Below are positions 1 through 9,160 of a stretch of DNA of 64,000 nucleotides, piece by piece. The stretch spans positions 3,890,175 through 3,954,174 of the forward strand of contig NZ_CP036425.1 in the NCBI RefSeq assembly GCF_007747445.1, in the 5' to 3' direction. Within the stretch, counting starts at the first letter, position 1. The number at the start of each line of letters is the position of its first letter. The DNA comes from Poriferisphaera corsica. Its GTDB lineage: Bacteria > Planctomycetota > Phycisphaerae > Phycisphaerales > Phycisphaeraceae. The position numbers and the translations under genes are program-made. Under the pieces are notes generated by a model, which worked only from the letters and a program-made list of their open reading frames with translations, searched no databases and was not told where the DNA came from.

Positions 1-165
1 CCCGCATAACTCTAAGTCAATAAGTGAAGATATGTTAGTTATTCTGAATATCAAAAGGAGATTGCGGACATCCATACAGGTCGCGGTATGAGTAAATGCA
101 AATCGGGACGATAAAAACGATGTGTGTTGAATTAAACTGCTTGTGTTTGGATGAGGATTAATGAC

Positions 166-597
166 ATGAATCTAAGAATTGCTGAGATACGTTTACCAGA
201 GGTAGATGATGCAGTTTTATTTCTTGGAGGATGCGGATGTGAGATTGATCGTGGCTATGTGCAGCATACATTGAGCCTGATCGCTCGAGATGAGATGGGT
301 GAGATTAGAGGTGTGGCAATGTGTGCCGGCATTGAAGGGAAACCTCACACGAAGTTACTTGTTGGTTGCTCTGAAGGCATTGATGAGGACGCAATACAGG
401 AAATTACAAATAAAGCCATTATGAAATTGCATGCAGTAAAAATGAGTAAGTTTAAAATCCTTCTTTACGGGTCGATTAAAGGGCAAACATTTTGGCCGCG
501 AAACAATTGGCTCATACATCTAGATGAAACTGATCAGGTTTCGATTGATGACTATGACGTGAATGACAAGGCTGACTCTAGAAGTTTGGTTGCGTAG
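166..597 (+). CDS. Hypothetical protein, 143 aa
   Basis: I do not recognise this protein. It is small, soluble and acidic, with no signal peptide or membrane segment and a Cys-containing GGCGC stretch near residue 24. I chose ATG 166 because GAGGA lies 8 nt upstream; an in-frame ATG at 151 lacks a comparable site. The 3' end overlaps the 3' end of the convergent phosphatase gene by 20 nt. It reads as a real gene because the ORF is long with ordinary amino-acid composition. Confidence 0.6.
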   Translation: MNLRIAEIRLPEVDDAVLFLGGCGCEIDRGYVQHTLSLIARDEMGEIRGVAMCAGIEGKPHTKLLVGCSEGIDEDAIQEITNKAIMKLHAVKMSKFKILLYGSIKGQTFWPRNNWLIHLDETDQVSIDDYDVNDKADSRSLVA

Positions 598-2845
598 ATG
601 CGTGCGATTGGGTTGTGTTATTTAGATCATATTTGATGATGATCAATGTGATATCATCTTCTTGCAAAGAGGTATTGCGGAAGTTTGCAATATCGTTAAG
701 TATGACATCTGCGATACTTGATGCTGAACGATGAGAATTCTTCCGAATTATTTGCTGCAAGCGTTCTTTGCCATAAAAATCACGATTTTCATTTCTTGTT
801 TCCCATATTCCATCTGTGCCGAAAAACAGAATCTTACCCGGTGTAATCGAGGTTGATTTTGCGCCGCTATAGGGCCAATCGTGCAATACTCCCAACGGGA
901 TGTCTGTTCCAGAAAGTTCGGTGAAGACGCGCCTATCCATATCATAGACTAAGGCTGGGTCGTGACCAGCCGAAATATAGTTCAGATTCAATTGTGAATT
1001 TTGCTGGCCAGATTGAGTTATGTTCATATAGAACAATGTCATGAATTTACCTGCAAAACGTGACTCACATAAATGGGCGTTAAGACTTTTGAATATTGTC
1101 TTGAGGTCATCTGGCGATATAACATGAACTCTTAGCAAAGCCCGCGTTGTGGCCATAAGAAGAGCAGCGGCGATGCCGTGCCCAACCACGTCGCCGATTG
1201 CGACGCCCAGTGTAGGATGAGGCGCATTCTCAAATGTAATGAAGTCATAGTAATCACCGCCTGTTTCATCGCAATAGAGGGAGCATCCAGCAATATCTAA
1301 ATCATGGAAAACAGGGGGTTTTTCAGGTAATAATGCTTGTTGAACTTGCATTGCAAGATCGATCGATTCGGAAAGCCGAAGATGATCTTGCAGCTTGGGA
1401 ACCATGGCGTTGAATGTATTGGCGAGCTGCCCGATTTCATCTGAACGACGTGGAAGATGAACTTGGGTATCAAGGTCGCCGGAGGCAATACGTTCTGCGG
1501 CGCGTGCCATTCGAAGAATCGGTTCGGTAACTGTACGTGAACGCGACCATGCGAGCACGATCACAAGGATGATCACACCGATCAGAACAACCGTTGAAAT
1601 GCGGATGAGTTGCCATGTTTTCTCTTCAGCAATACTGCGAATGACAGAGGCTCGCTCGTCAATTTCATTAAAAGGCACCATCACAAGAAGGCATGCTCTA
1701 GGACCAATAGAAGCGTAACCCCATACAGCCTGCTTCTCGTTTTGCATTACATTCATAATACCTGAGTTTTGATCAAGCATATCTTCGATCAGTTTGTTTC
1801 TAACATTCGTAGATTCAATCACCAACGGGTGGATGTTAAGTTGCAATTTCCAATCAAGTTGTTCGTTTTGGAGCTCGGTATCTGCAATAATCACGGGTGT
1901 TGGTATGTCACCAGCAGCTGGGTTATAGGGTTCAAGCGTGTTTGTATTGGCTAATGCGATGAGTAGTAATCGAGAGTTAGACCATTGTGATGGCAGACGG
2001 CCGGAGGAAAGAATTTCAGTAAGTTTAAGATCTATTCCAGACACACCGATAATTTCATCGTTTGCATTGCGGATAGGCAGCGTGGCTGTCATCGTAACTT
2101 GGCCGGTGAGCGAGTCGACGATTAAGGGGAACCAACGCACTTCATCTTTAATGGTACCCTCACGTGAGACGGAAGATTTAGAAGAACCAAGGATTGCTTC
2201 GTTAATTGTTTCTTGAAACCATGACCGTTTGCGAGCGTCATAGCCTTCAGGGATATATGAGTTGCCGGGAAAATTAAGATGAACGCCGGATTTCAGAGAA
2301 ATGTATTGCCAAAGGATGATATCGCCTTCGGTTGTGTGTAGTTTTTTGAGTACATCATCAAAATCATCGAGTCGGCTGATCTCCTCATCTACATCAATGG
2401 CGGACACGCCGGGAGGAAGATAGATACTGTGTTGTTCGAAATTGAGGGATGGTTCACTTGTGCTGTGAGGTGTCAGCAAAGGCGGGTAATGTTCTAAGCT
2501 TGGAGCGTTATTAGATTCAGAGTATTTGAGCGGTAATGGCGCGTTTAAACGGCGTTGCGCTTCCTCGGTTTGAATGTAGAGCAGAAGAGAGACGAGACTG
2601 ATTTCGCGTTCCATGATACGGGCATACGAATCGACGAGTTGCCGAAGTTCATTTTGAGCGTCTTGAACGAGATTATTGTGCGTGCGTATGGATAATTCTT
2701 CACCAAGCTCGCGCAGGAAAATGTGATCTGCAATGCTGAGAAATATCAGCGGAGGCAGCGCGATAAACATCATGAGTAGTAGTAATCGTTCTCGGAACTT
2801 CACGTACCAACTACCTAACCAACCAATGCGGGTATTAACGTCCAC
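578..2845 (-). CDS. Membrane receptor with CACHE sensor, HAMP and SpoIIE/PP2C phosphatase
   Basis: A probable transmembrane receptor whose output is a RsbU/SpoIIE-type serine/threonine phosphatase, usually acting on anti-sigma-factor antagonists. TM1 lies at about residues 20-40. A ~370-residue extracytoplasmic region has double-CACHE features (YDARKRSWFQ, then GVSGIDLKL). TM2 is at about 413-435, HAMP at about 437-490 and the phosphatase at about 505-745. Metal-site motifs are visible: ETGGDYYDF (about 527), IGDVVGHG, SAGHDPA, GTDGIWE and EDDITL. The start is probably GTG 2845, but no clear ribosome site precedes it and a later GTG at 2803 is possible. No partner anti-sigma gene is nearby, so the target is unknown. 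Confidence 0.9.
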   Translation of the reverse strand: MDVNTRIGWLGSWYVKFRERLLLLMMFIALPPLIFLSIADHIFLRELGEELSIRTHNNLVQDAQNELRQLVDSYARIMEREISLVSLLLYIQTEEAQRRLNAPLPLKYSESNNAPSLEHYPPLLTPHSTSEPSLNFEQHSIYLPPGVSAIDVDEEISRLDDFDDVLKKLHTTEGDIILWQYISLKSGVHLNFPGNSYIPEGYDARKRSWFQETINEAILGSSKSSVSREGTIKDEVRWFPLIVDSLTGQVTMTATLPIRNANDEIIGVSGIDLKLTEILSSGRLPSQWSNSRLLLIALANTNTLEPYNPAAGDIPTPVIIADTELQNEQLDWKLQLNIHPLVIESTNVRNKLIEDMLDQNSGIMNVMQNEKQAVWGYASIGPRACLLVMVPFNEIDERASVIRSIAEEKTWQLIRISTVVLIGVIILVIVLAWSRSRTVTEPILRMARAAERIASGDLDTQVHLPRRSDEIGQLANTFNAMVPKLQDHLRLSESIDLAMQVQQALLPEKPPVFHDLDIAGCSLYCDETGGDYYDFITFENAPHPTLGVAIGDVVGHGIAAALLMATTRALLRVHVISPDDLKTIFKSLNAHLCESRFAGKFMTLFYMNITQSGQQNSQLNLNYISAGHDPALVYDMDRRVFTELSGTDIPLGVLHDWPYSGAKSTSITPGKILFFGTDGIWETRNENRDFYGKERLQQIIRKNSHRSASSIADVILNDIANFRNTSLQEDDITLIIIKYDLNNTTQSHASTQPNF

Positions 2846-2947
2846 ATAAGTGTATGCTTGTAAGCACGACTAAGTACCAGATCGGGTTATTTTGAATGAG
2901 GAATAATGCTTGATGGTGTGTGATTAGGGAAGATGAGGATAGAAAAC

Positions 2948-2979
2948 AAACAACCCCGATCGGATGACCGGGGTTGTTT
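2948..2979. terminator. Bidirectional Rho-independent terminator
   Basis: A perfect 11-bp stem (2948-2958 with 2969-2979) encloses a 10-nt loop and has A-rich and T-rich flanks. It lies 25 nt beyond the stop codon of the leftward phosphofructokinase gene, so it most likely terminates that transcript. Confidence 0.85.
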
Positions 2980-3003
2980 TTGGATTTATTGTGCGTGTTC
3001 GAC

Positions 3004-4224
3004 TTATTTGTCGAATGTGAAGGTTGCGATCTCTGGAAGTTCGCCAACGATTGGGGCGAGGTACTTCTTGAAAGAGTCACAGATGTTGCAGCCATCAACG
3101 ACATACTTGGTGTCGAGATGTTGAGTTTTCGCGGCTACATCAGAGAGTTCAATGCGATTGAATTCAACTTTGTATGGATCGTCGGAGACACGTTGGATGG
3201 CGATTGAACCATCGAGGTCGCCGGAAAGTGCGAGTTCAGCAGCACGACGGCCAGCTTGACGTGCTTCGGCTTGATCGACTTCGGAAACACAACCAACGAA
3301 TGAACGCTGAAGGTAGCCGAAGGTATCCGCGCGGACACGGAGTTTTTCGCCTGTACGTGCACCGAGCTTGTCTTTGATGAGATCGGAGAGAAGATCGCCG
3401 AGAGCACCAGAGCCAGAAAGCTGAACGTTGCCGTGTGCATCTGTTTCGACGTTCTCCTGAAGCTTCGCAGCGATTGCTGTGCCATCCTTATCGGAAATAC
3501 CTTCGGAAACGGCGATCAGGCAGCGACCGAACTTTTTGTAGACTTTTTCGACGTCGTCAATGAACTTACTTTCGTCGAATGGGGCTTCTGGGACATAGAC
3601 CAGATGTGGCCCATCGTCGGTATTTTCGCGGCGGCCGAGAATGGAAGCAGCGGTGAGGAAGCCTGCGTGGCGACCCATGATGATGTTAATTTTGATGCCT
3701 GGGAGTGAGCGGTTGTCGAGGTTATCACCCATGAAGGCTTGTGCAACGAACTTGGCTGCTGAGCCAAAGCCTGGGGTGTGGTCGTTGAGGACGAGGTCAT
3801 TGTCGACGGTTTTAGGGACGTGGAAGCAACGAAGCTCGTAACCTTCTTCTTTGGCGAGCTCGTTCACGATACGGCAAGTATCGGAAGAGTCATTGCCGCC
3901 AGCATAGAAGAAGTAACGGACGTTGTTCTTTTCGAATGCTTCAAAGATGCGTTTGCAGTATGCGGCATCTGGTTTATCGCGTGATGAGCCGAGTGCGGAA
4001 GATGGGCTATTGGCGATCTTGTTGAGGAAATCTTCGGTGCAATCTTGGAGCTCGATGAAATCGCCCTTGACGATGCCAGCGACAGCGTGATGAGCGCCGT
4101 AGATTTTTTCAACGCCGGGGTGACCTTTGAGGCCTTCGATTACGCCGACGAGAGATTGGTTGATGACCGCGGTTGGGCCGCCGGACTGACCGATGACCGC
4201 ATTACCTTTCAGTAACTCACTCAT
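3004..4224 (-). CDS. pfp: PPi-dependent 6-phosphofructokinase
   Basis: Phosphorylates fructose 6-phosphate to the 1,6-bisphosphate, probably with pyrophosphate as donor, at the committed step of glycolysis and reversibly. The PFK fold is shown by GQSGGPTAV (12-20), GGNDSSDT (109-116), PKTVDNDL (137-144) and MGRHAGFL (183-190). ATP enzymes have GGDGS at the donor site. Here Asp replaces the second-position Gly, which in this superfamily marks PPi use, and the preceding metal-binding Asp is Asn, as in the GGNDS branch of PPi enzymes. ATG 4224 has CGGAG 8 nt upstream. A leader with consecutive hairpins precedes it. Confidence 0.9.
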   Translation of the reverse strand: MSELLKGNAVIGQSGGPTAVINQSLVGVIEGLKGHPGVEKIYGAHHAVAGIVKGDFIELQDCTEDFLNKIANSPSSALGSSRDKPDAAYCKRIFEAFEKNNVRYFFYAGGNDSSDTCRIVNELAKEEGYELRCFHVPKTVDNDLVLNDHTPGFGSAAKFVAQAFMGDNLDNRSLPGIKINIIMGRHAGFLTAASILGRRENTDDGPHLVYVPEAPFDESKFIDDVEKVYKKFGRCLIAVSEGISDKDGTAIAAKLQENVETDAHGNVQLSGSGALGDLLSDLIKDKLGARTGEKLRVRADTFGYLQRSFVGCVSEVDQAEARQAGRRAAELALSGDLDGSIAIQRVSDDPYKVEFNRIELSDVAAKTQHLDTKYVVDGCNICDSFKKYLAPIVGELPEIATFTFDK

Positions 4225-4778
4225 AGGAGGGACTCCGAGTTTAAGTTTGGGGTTTTGATGTCAGGTACTCATGACAGAAGCAATGGTTGGACTGCAAAGG
4301 CATGGCAACCTGTTCTGGCTGTGGCCAGTTCCGGCAAGCCGAGGGCAACATCCGGTGGCTTGGTGATCCGGAGGTCAAAAAATTGACGCAAGTATTGTAG
4401 TGGTTTGAAGCTAATCCGACAAAATTGACCTGTGATTTGGTCAGAATATGGCCACTACCTAACGAAACATGATATGAGGTGTAAGTAACTATCTTAAATG
4501 ATTTTACATAAAAACAACCCAACAACAAACACACGCGAACAATGGGGATTCAGCCAAGAATTGACCTTAAATTAGCCCGCGCGTTTAAGGATGGTGCAAA
4601 AAGGTGAAAGCATGGATCGTGATACAAAACCTTCATAAAAATATTCGCCTCACTGTGACGATTGTCTATTGTCTTGAACCCACGACCAATGATAGGGTAA
4701 TCACTTAGCTTATATGAACCTTTATTGAAGCATTTCGCAATCATTTCAAATTCATCATATTTCATATTGAAAGGGTTC
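4225..4778. other. Intergenic region between pfp and the PEP-CTERM gene
   Basis: 554 bp between divergent genes. The part next to pfp holds the hairpin run listed separately. AAAATTGAC occurs twice (near 4379 and 4422) and each copy can form a small stem with a nearby GGTCA. The right half is AT-rich and should hold the promoters of both genes. I see no convincing coding sequence. Confidence 0.6.
4259..4371 (-). promoter_or_regulatory. Hairpin-rich leader upstream of pfp (candidate structured RNA)
   Basis: Four consecutive, non-overlapping inverted repeats occupy 113 nt just upstream of the phosphofructokinase start: TGTCA/TGACA (4259-4276), GGTTG/CAACC (4285-4310), CTGGC/GCCAG with a 4-nt loop (4315-4328), and CCGG-CAAGCC / GGCTTG..CCGG (4331-4371). 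No known riboswitch family is recognised. Five-base stems can arise by chance, so a cis-regulatory RNA is an inference only. Confidence 0.35.
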
Positions 4779-5489
4779 ATGATGAAGAGTTTTGGATTTT
4801 TAAGGTATTCACTCATCACCGTATTCGCATTTGGGCTCGTATTCTCGTGTTCGAATGTCTATGCAGGCATCATGCTGGAATTTGACTACATCAGTCAAGG
4901 AAAGGACGCGGAAGAACAGGCTGTTGAGGGAGGGAAAGCATGGGGAGACGCACATTTCTATTTACTCGGAGGTGGTCCAAATCTGGAGCAATTGGCATTG
5001 ACGCATAGCGTACGAGTGAGTGCGTGGCGAAGCGATCAATCCGGCAATGCTTCGAAGCATCTAGGAAGTATCGTGACAGATCTGCAGGATACGGCTGATA
5101 ATTTCTTTTCAAATTCAGTTAGCCGAATCAATGTCATTGGCGATTCGTCGACATGGTCGCTGTATGCAAATGTAGATTTCCATGATGATGCTCAAGCACT
5201 TCAATCGATTGATGAATTTGCTGAAGGTCTATTTGAACGCGTTACAGGGCAGAAAGGTAAAGGAATCCTTGGCTGGGCGTTAACCAATGCGATCAAGGGC
5301 GTTTTAAAGTTAGCTGGTGTCGATCTGTTTAGTACATTGGACTGGGATGCATACCTGCCTGAAAACAATGTATATGAGGAATATGCTCTGGCATCGACAG
5401 GCAACTTAAATCTCACTTCAGTTCCAGAACCTGCGAGCTTTGCGTTATTAGGATTAGGCGGGTTAATGATGCTACGCAGACGCCATTAA
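4779..5489 (+). CDS. Secreted PEP-CTERM anchor protein, 236 aa
   Basis: An exported protein with a C-terminal exosortase sorting signal: the PEP motif in SVPEPASFALL, a short hydrophobic helix (LLGLGGLMM) and the basic tail LRRRH. An N-terminal signal peptide (about residues 3-28, ending near VYAG) supports a start at the ATG-ATG pair 4779/4782 behind AAAGGG, rather than an in-frame ATG 54 nt upstream. The mature part is not recognised; in this family it is usually a cell-surface or matrix protein. No exosortase gene lies in the window. A strong terminator follows. Confidence 0.85.
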   Translation: MMKSFGFLRYSLITVFAFGLVFSCSNVYAGIMLEFDYISQGKDAEEQAVEGGKAWGDAHFYLLGGGPNLEQLALTHSVRVSAWRSDQSGNASKHLGSIVTDLQDTADNFFSNSVSRINVIGDSSTWSLYANVDFHDDAQALQSIDEFAEGLFERVTGQKGKGILGWALTNAIKGVLKLAGVDLFSTLDWDAYLPENNVYEEYALASTGNLNLTSVPEPASFALLGLGGLMMLRRRH

Positions 5490-5612
5490 ATTTTCTAAAT
5501 TATGTTGCGGCAGCTTACAGATCTGCAAATCCTACTGAATCTGAATACACAACCAATAAGGATATTGATATGTTTCAAATTTAGTCTAGCTGCCTAAATT
5601 AACATTGCTGCA

Positions 5613-5640
5613 ACGCACCCTGATCATAGGGTGCGTTTTT
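5613..5640 (+). terminator. Rho-independent terminator after the PEP-CTERM gene
   Basis: A 9-bp perfect stem (ACGCACCCT with AGGGTGCGT), a 6-nt loop and a run of T on the + strand. Confidence 0.85.
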
Positions 5641-5663
5641 ATCAAACCGATGGAAGTACGTCT

Positions 5664-5698
5664 AAAAAAAGCAGCACCGTCTAAATCGGTGCTGCTTT
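5664..5698 (-). terminator. Rho-independent terminator of the winged-helix gene
   Basis: A 12-bp perfect stem (5668-5679 with 5687-5698), a 7-nt loop, and seven A on the + strand at 5664-5670, read as a U tract in the leftward transcript. It lies just beyond the stop of the gene at 5721. Confidence 0.85.
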
Positions 5699-5720
5699 AT
5701 AGTCAAAATAATGTCTAAAT

Positions 5721-6017
5721 CTAGAGCTTTGCGAGAATTCCTGAAAGACGCTTCATCTCTTTGAGGAGCTTCTTACCTTGAGCTGTAATTTCCCATTTGA
5801 AAACGGGTTCTTTTTTCGTCTTTTTCGCACGGATCAGACCACGATCGGCAAGACGACGAGTCACGATGTACTGATAGTTATAGGCGACTTCGATCTTAAC
5901 GTGCTTCTGGTAGTACTGTGCAATCTCGGAAGAGGTCAATGGCTGGTATTTTTCAATGACAGCCAATATCAGAGCCTGATGAAAAGTGATTCCGTGTGAG
6001 TGTTTGTCGCTAGGCAT
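5721..6017 (-). CDS. Small winged-helix (PadR/MarR-like) protein
   Basis: A 98-residue basic protein whose whole length fits one winged-helix DNA-binding domain: helix-turn-helix around SSEIAQYYQKH...YNYQYIVTRRLADRGLI (residues about 28-60), then a wing (KKTKKEPVFKWEITAQGKKLL). That pattern resembles PadR/MarR-type regulators without an effector domain. GGAG lies 8 nt before ATG 6017. It is monocistronic with its own strong terminator. The target is unknown. Confidence 0.7.
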   Translation of the reverse strand: MPSDKHSHGITFHQALILAVIEKYQPLTSSEIAQYYQKHVKIEVAYNYQYIVTRRLADRGLIRAKKTKKEPVFKWEITAQGKKLLKEMKRLSGILAKL

Positions 6018-6447
6018 TTCTTATTCTCCAGAGTAAGCCCCGTCAAATGGATTTGTCCGAAAATGGGTTCTAATACTTCAATCCGGGGGCAGCTATCTGC
6101 TGCATTGGCTATTGTACTGAGCTAAACAAAACTTTCTACTCCATCTAACGATTAGATGTTGAAATTTATAGCACTATAGATGTTCCCATGGCAAGAAATA
6201 TCAGCAAGGTAGTCTGTGGTTTAGGCTCATTCTAGAAGTGAAAAGGGATTTTAATCAATCAAACACATCAATTGAATAGACACTATAGAGATTGCCCTAA
6301 CATATGCATTGAATATGCGCCCATTTCCGTACTGGATCTTGATGCGCAAGCTAAGTATAGAATTGGAAAGATAGGCAGCAGCTTCCATAACATGCGAAGT
6401 AGCTATCAAGCTTATCGATCAAAGGGCATATCAATTGGATGTGAATA
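6018..6447. other. Intergenic region, 430 bp
   Basis: Between two leftward genes. AT-rich and without a convincing ORF or hairpin. It should contain the promoter of the winged-helix gene. I see nothing else. Confidence 0.5.
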
Positions 6448-7680
6448 TTATGAAATTTCTTTGAGAACGTTTTCAGCCAGTTCTTTTTCAGCACCATCCA
6501 GCGATTCCATCGCTTCATTCAGTAGCATCTTTGCCCGATTGTGATGTGAAAGATAGCGTCCGTAAATCAAGCCAAGAATAAGTCTTACATGATTCTTTTG
6601 CGGGTATGCTGCATAAGTTTTAAGAAATATTTCGTATGCTTGTGCTGCAGAGTCGTACCGCGCATCGGCCATGAGCTGGTTGGCGACGTCTAATTGATGC
6701 TGCATTGAGAGGACTTGATCAGGAGATGTTGCCAAGAGCTGCTCATAAAGTTTGGCTGCATGAGCCATGTTCTGTTGCGCGACTGCAGCTGTGATTTGTG
6801 CCCGTAGATCCACTAACTGCTGCTCTTCCGGTGAAAACGTGTGCGGCACATCGGATTCGGCTGAAATAGTTGAGATATTAGACTGCCAAGGTGATCCTTC
6901 AACCGCCACCATGCGTTTAAATTGCGAGCGTCTACGCCGTCGCTCGATGAGCGCGAGCAGATCGTAAGGTTCTCGCGGGAAAAGTCGTATGAGCAATAAT
7001 GCCATGCACAAGCCAAATCCAAAAATGTAGCCTGAGATATGTGCAATATAAGCAACGTTACCGCTACCAAAGAAGTTAAACAGGATATCTTGAGCCACAC
7101 GAAAGAGTATGAGTACGATGCCAGTGACTTCGAAATAATCAACGACAAATATAACCCAGTAAAAAATCGTAATATTAGACAGTGGGAAAAGTGCGAGGTA
7201 AGCACCTGTTACACCCGCAATAGCTCCTGAAGCACCAAGACAAGGGGAATCTTTAAACGCGGCATGCCCTAATGCGGCAACAATGCCTGCGGCTAAATAG
7301 AAGAAGAGATATCCTAAATGGCCTAAACGATCTTCAACGTTGTTCCCAAATACATATAGGAAGATTAGGTTGCCGAATAGGTGCCAAACACCTGCATGCA
7401 AAAACTGGTAGGAAAAGAACTGGTAGAAATGTAGATCCCCTGGACGCAGATAGTAATCGGTGACAGGGAAATATTGCGAAATAAGCTGTTGAATCGTGAG
7501 ACCTTGCTGGCTCGCTGCGGCTGCGAATCTAGCGTAATTTTCTGGACTTAGGGCAGCTTGTGCCCCAAGAATCTGCTGATAGGTAACTAAATATATCACG
7601 ATATTTAACGTGATAAGTGCATAGTTAATCCATGGCTTGCGTTTGAGCGGGCGGTCCGTTTTGACGGGAAAAAACAGCAT
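6448..7680 (-). CDS. Rhomboid intramembrane serine protease with C-terminal TPR region
   Basis: A polytopic inner-membrane protease that cuts substrates within their membrane segments. The rhomboid domain occupies about residues 18-232. The conserved His/Asn set is in HAGVWHLFGN (95-104), the nucleophile Ser151 is in GASGAIAG (149-156) and the catalytic His214 is in AHISGY. After a basic linker, residues about 265-410 are helical and TPR-like (AAKLYEQLL, AAQAYEIFL), probably cytosolic and for protein contacts. It follows the zinc-ribbon gene by 68 nt in the same direction, so the two may be co-transcribed. Substrate unknown. Confidence 0.9.
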   Translation of the reverse strand: MLFFPVKTDRPLKRKPWINYALITLNIVIYLVTYQQILGAQAALSPENYARFAAAASQQGLTIQQLISQYFPVTDYYLRPGDLHFYQFFSYQFLHAGVWHLFGNLIFLYVFGNNVEDRLGHLGYLFFYLAAGIVAALGHAAFKDSPCLGASGAIAGVTGAYLALFPLSNITIFYWVIFVVDYFEVTGIVLILFRVAQDILFNFFGSGNVAYIAHISGYIFGFGLCMALLLIRLFPREPYDLLALIERRRRRSQFKRMVAVEGSPWQSNISTISAESDVPHTFSPEEQQLVDLRAQITAAVAQQNMAHAAKLYEQLLATSPDQVLSMQHQLDVANQLMADARYDSAAQAYEIFLKTYAAYPQKNHVRLILGLIYGRYLSHHNRAKMLLNEAMESLDGAEKELAENVLKEIS

Positions 7681-7748
7681 ACGATGCGAATATATCCTTG
7701 TTTTATCAGGCAGAAAATTTCACGTATAGAACGTATGTGGTCTTGAGA

Positions 7749-8960
7749 TTACTCTGCTGCAGCCACGATATCCCAACGCGCGACATTTTTGTCTTTGGGT
7801 AGCGGGGTCATCGTAACAAATCGCACAAGGTTTTGCGCGGGAACTCGATGATCCCAAATAGTAGCCCACGATGCGATCACAGCACCACCTTCATCTATTG
7901 CATTAATACGATAGATGATATAGCGAAGATCGCGATCTGTTTTGTTGTAGGTAATGATTCGAAGTCTTGAATCATGCGATTCACCTGCGGGGGTTGCAGT
8001 AATCTGATCAGGACGAACATATTGTGCATGATCATATTTTCGATCAACTTCCACCCATGCATCGACACGCTGTTTATCGATACCCTCAAGATTCGGCATG
8101 GGTATGCGTAGATTCACAGGTGTTCTGGCGGAAATCATTGATACAGGGAATGAGATGTTAAAATTCTCAATCGCAGATAAATCTATTAAGGATATATGCA
8201 CGGTAGCAAATGCGATGACATCTGTTTCTCGTGTTGTCAGTTGAGCTTCATACCACCAATTTCCCTTGCGATCCTGCACCTTCCTAGTATTGACAACCCT
8301 AACGAGGGCTGACGGTTTGCGAGAATTATACTTATACTGCTCACCGACCAACTTCCATGATTTATGCGTCACTCTGGTTTGAAGAGGTGTTGAAACGGCA
8401 AGGTTATCACCTGGGGTCACATGAATGGCTTCCGTATCGCCTTCTATGCTCCCCTCGTAATTCTCTGGCATCACCCGAGTCGCATAGATGATGGTAGCAC
8501 CGATAATTGCAACAAACGCGGTCAACAGGCCAATTGCGATATAAAGGCTACGGTACCGAGTACTACCCGTTGGCCGCATGACCATTCTGAATTCATTTGG
8601 CACATCTCCAACCCGAACTTGGCTGTCAGAATCATCGCCCTCAGGCGCAAGAGATGCAATCGCGATATTCATCTGCTGGGTATCATCTAAGCCTAAGCAA
8701 TCGTCAGGGTTAGTACGCATTTTATCCGACAAACCTGACAAACCCACAACTGATCCATGGGGATCAAAGCGAAGTGGCAGCGTGTCATCCATTGCGCGCT
8801 CAGCATCCTCATCATGCATTTCGGTATAGCAACGCCTCCGAAAGTCATGTGGCTCAATTCGATAACGATGGTTACATTGAGGGCATCGCACGATCGCACT
8901 CGCTCGGATGAAGCTGCTCTCAGTGACGAGTTTACAGGATGGGCATGTTAATTCATACAT
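7749..8960 (-). CDS. Zinc-ribbon single-pass membrane protein, 403 aa
   Basis: Not a family I can name. An N-terminal zinc ribbon (C6-x2-C9 ... C26-x2-C29, ending HRYRI) of the MJ0042 zinc-finger style is followed by an acidic linker, one membrane helix at about 138-160 and a ~240-residue extracytoplasmic part with beta-rich character. The topology suggests a cytosolic metal-bound head and an external domain. It is first in a likely two-gene unit with the rhomboid protease. Confidence 0.7.
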   Translation of the reverse strand: MYELTCPSCKLVTESSFIRASAIVRCPQCNHRYRIEPHDFRRRCYTEMHDEDAERAMDDTLPLRFDPHGSVVGLSGLSDKMRTNPDDCLGLDDTQQMNIAIASLAPEGDDSDSQVRVGDVPNEFRMVMRPTGSTRYRSLYIAIGLLTAFVAIIGATIIYATRVMPENYEGSIEGDTEAIHVTPGDNLAVSTPLQTRVTHKSWKLVGEQYKYNSRKPSALVRVVNTRKVQDRKGNWWYEAQLTTRETDVIAFATVHISLIDLSAIENFNISFPVSMISARTPVNLRIPMPNLEGIDKQRVDAWVEVDRKYDHAQYVRPDQITATPAGESHDSRLRIITYNKTDRDLRYIIYRINAIDEGGAVIASWATIWDHRVPAQNLVRFVTMTPLPKDKNVARWDIVAAAE

Positions 8961-9160
8961 ATTTGGAACATCATGATCGCAGGTAAGTTACTTGTTGACA
9001 AATCTTTTATGAAGATTTTAGGCTGCCTTACGAGACTTACAACTTTATCTATGACATGACTCTAGATGAACTCATAGCAGTTGCGAGGTAACCTTCATGT
9101 GCTTATCTACACACAAACCTCTAGAGACGAATAATTGGCAGCGAATTACAATCGCTTGCG

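Noticed and set aside
4241-4534. 97-residue leftward ORF with His/Cys residues
   Set aside because: It covers the hairpin-rich pfp leader; its Cys/His content follows from the base sequence and no family is recognised.
4550-4819. 89-residue leftward ORF upstream of the PEP-CTERM gene
   Set aside because: It overlaps the signal-peptide region and promoter of a well supported gene and has no recognisable features.
4779-5489. PEP-CTERM gene as part of an exosortase/EPS locus
   Set aside because: No exosortase or polysaccharide gene is in the neighbourhood.
6272-6544. 90-residue rightward ORF opposite the rhomboid gene end
   Set aside because: The 3' part is antisense to a strongly supported gene; no conserved feature.
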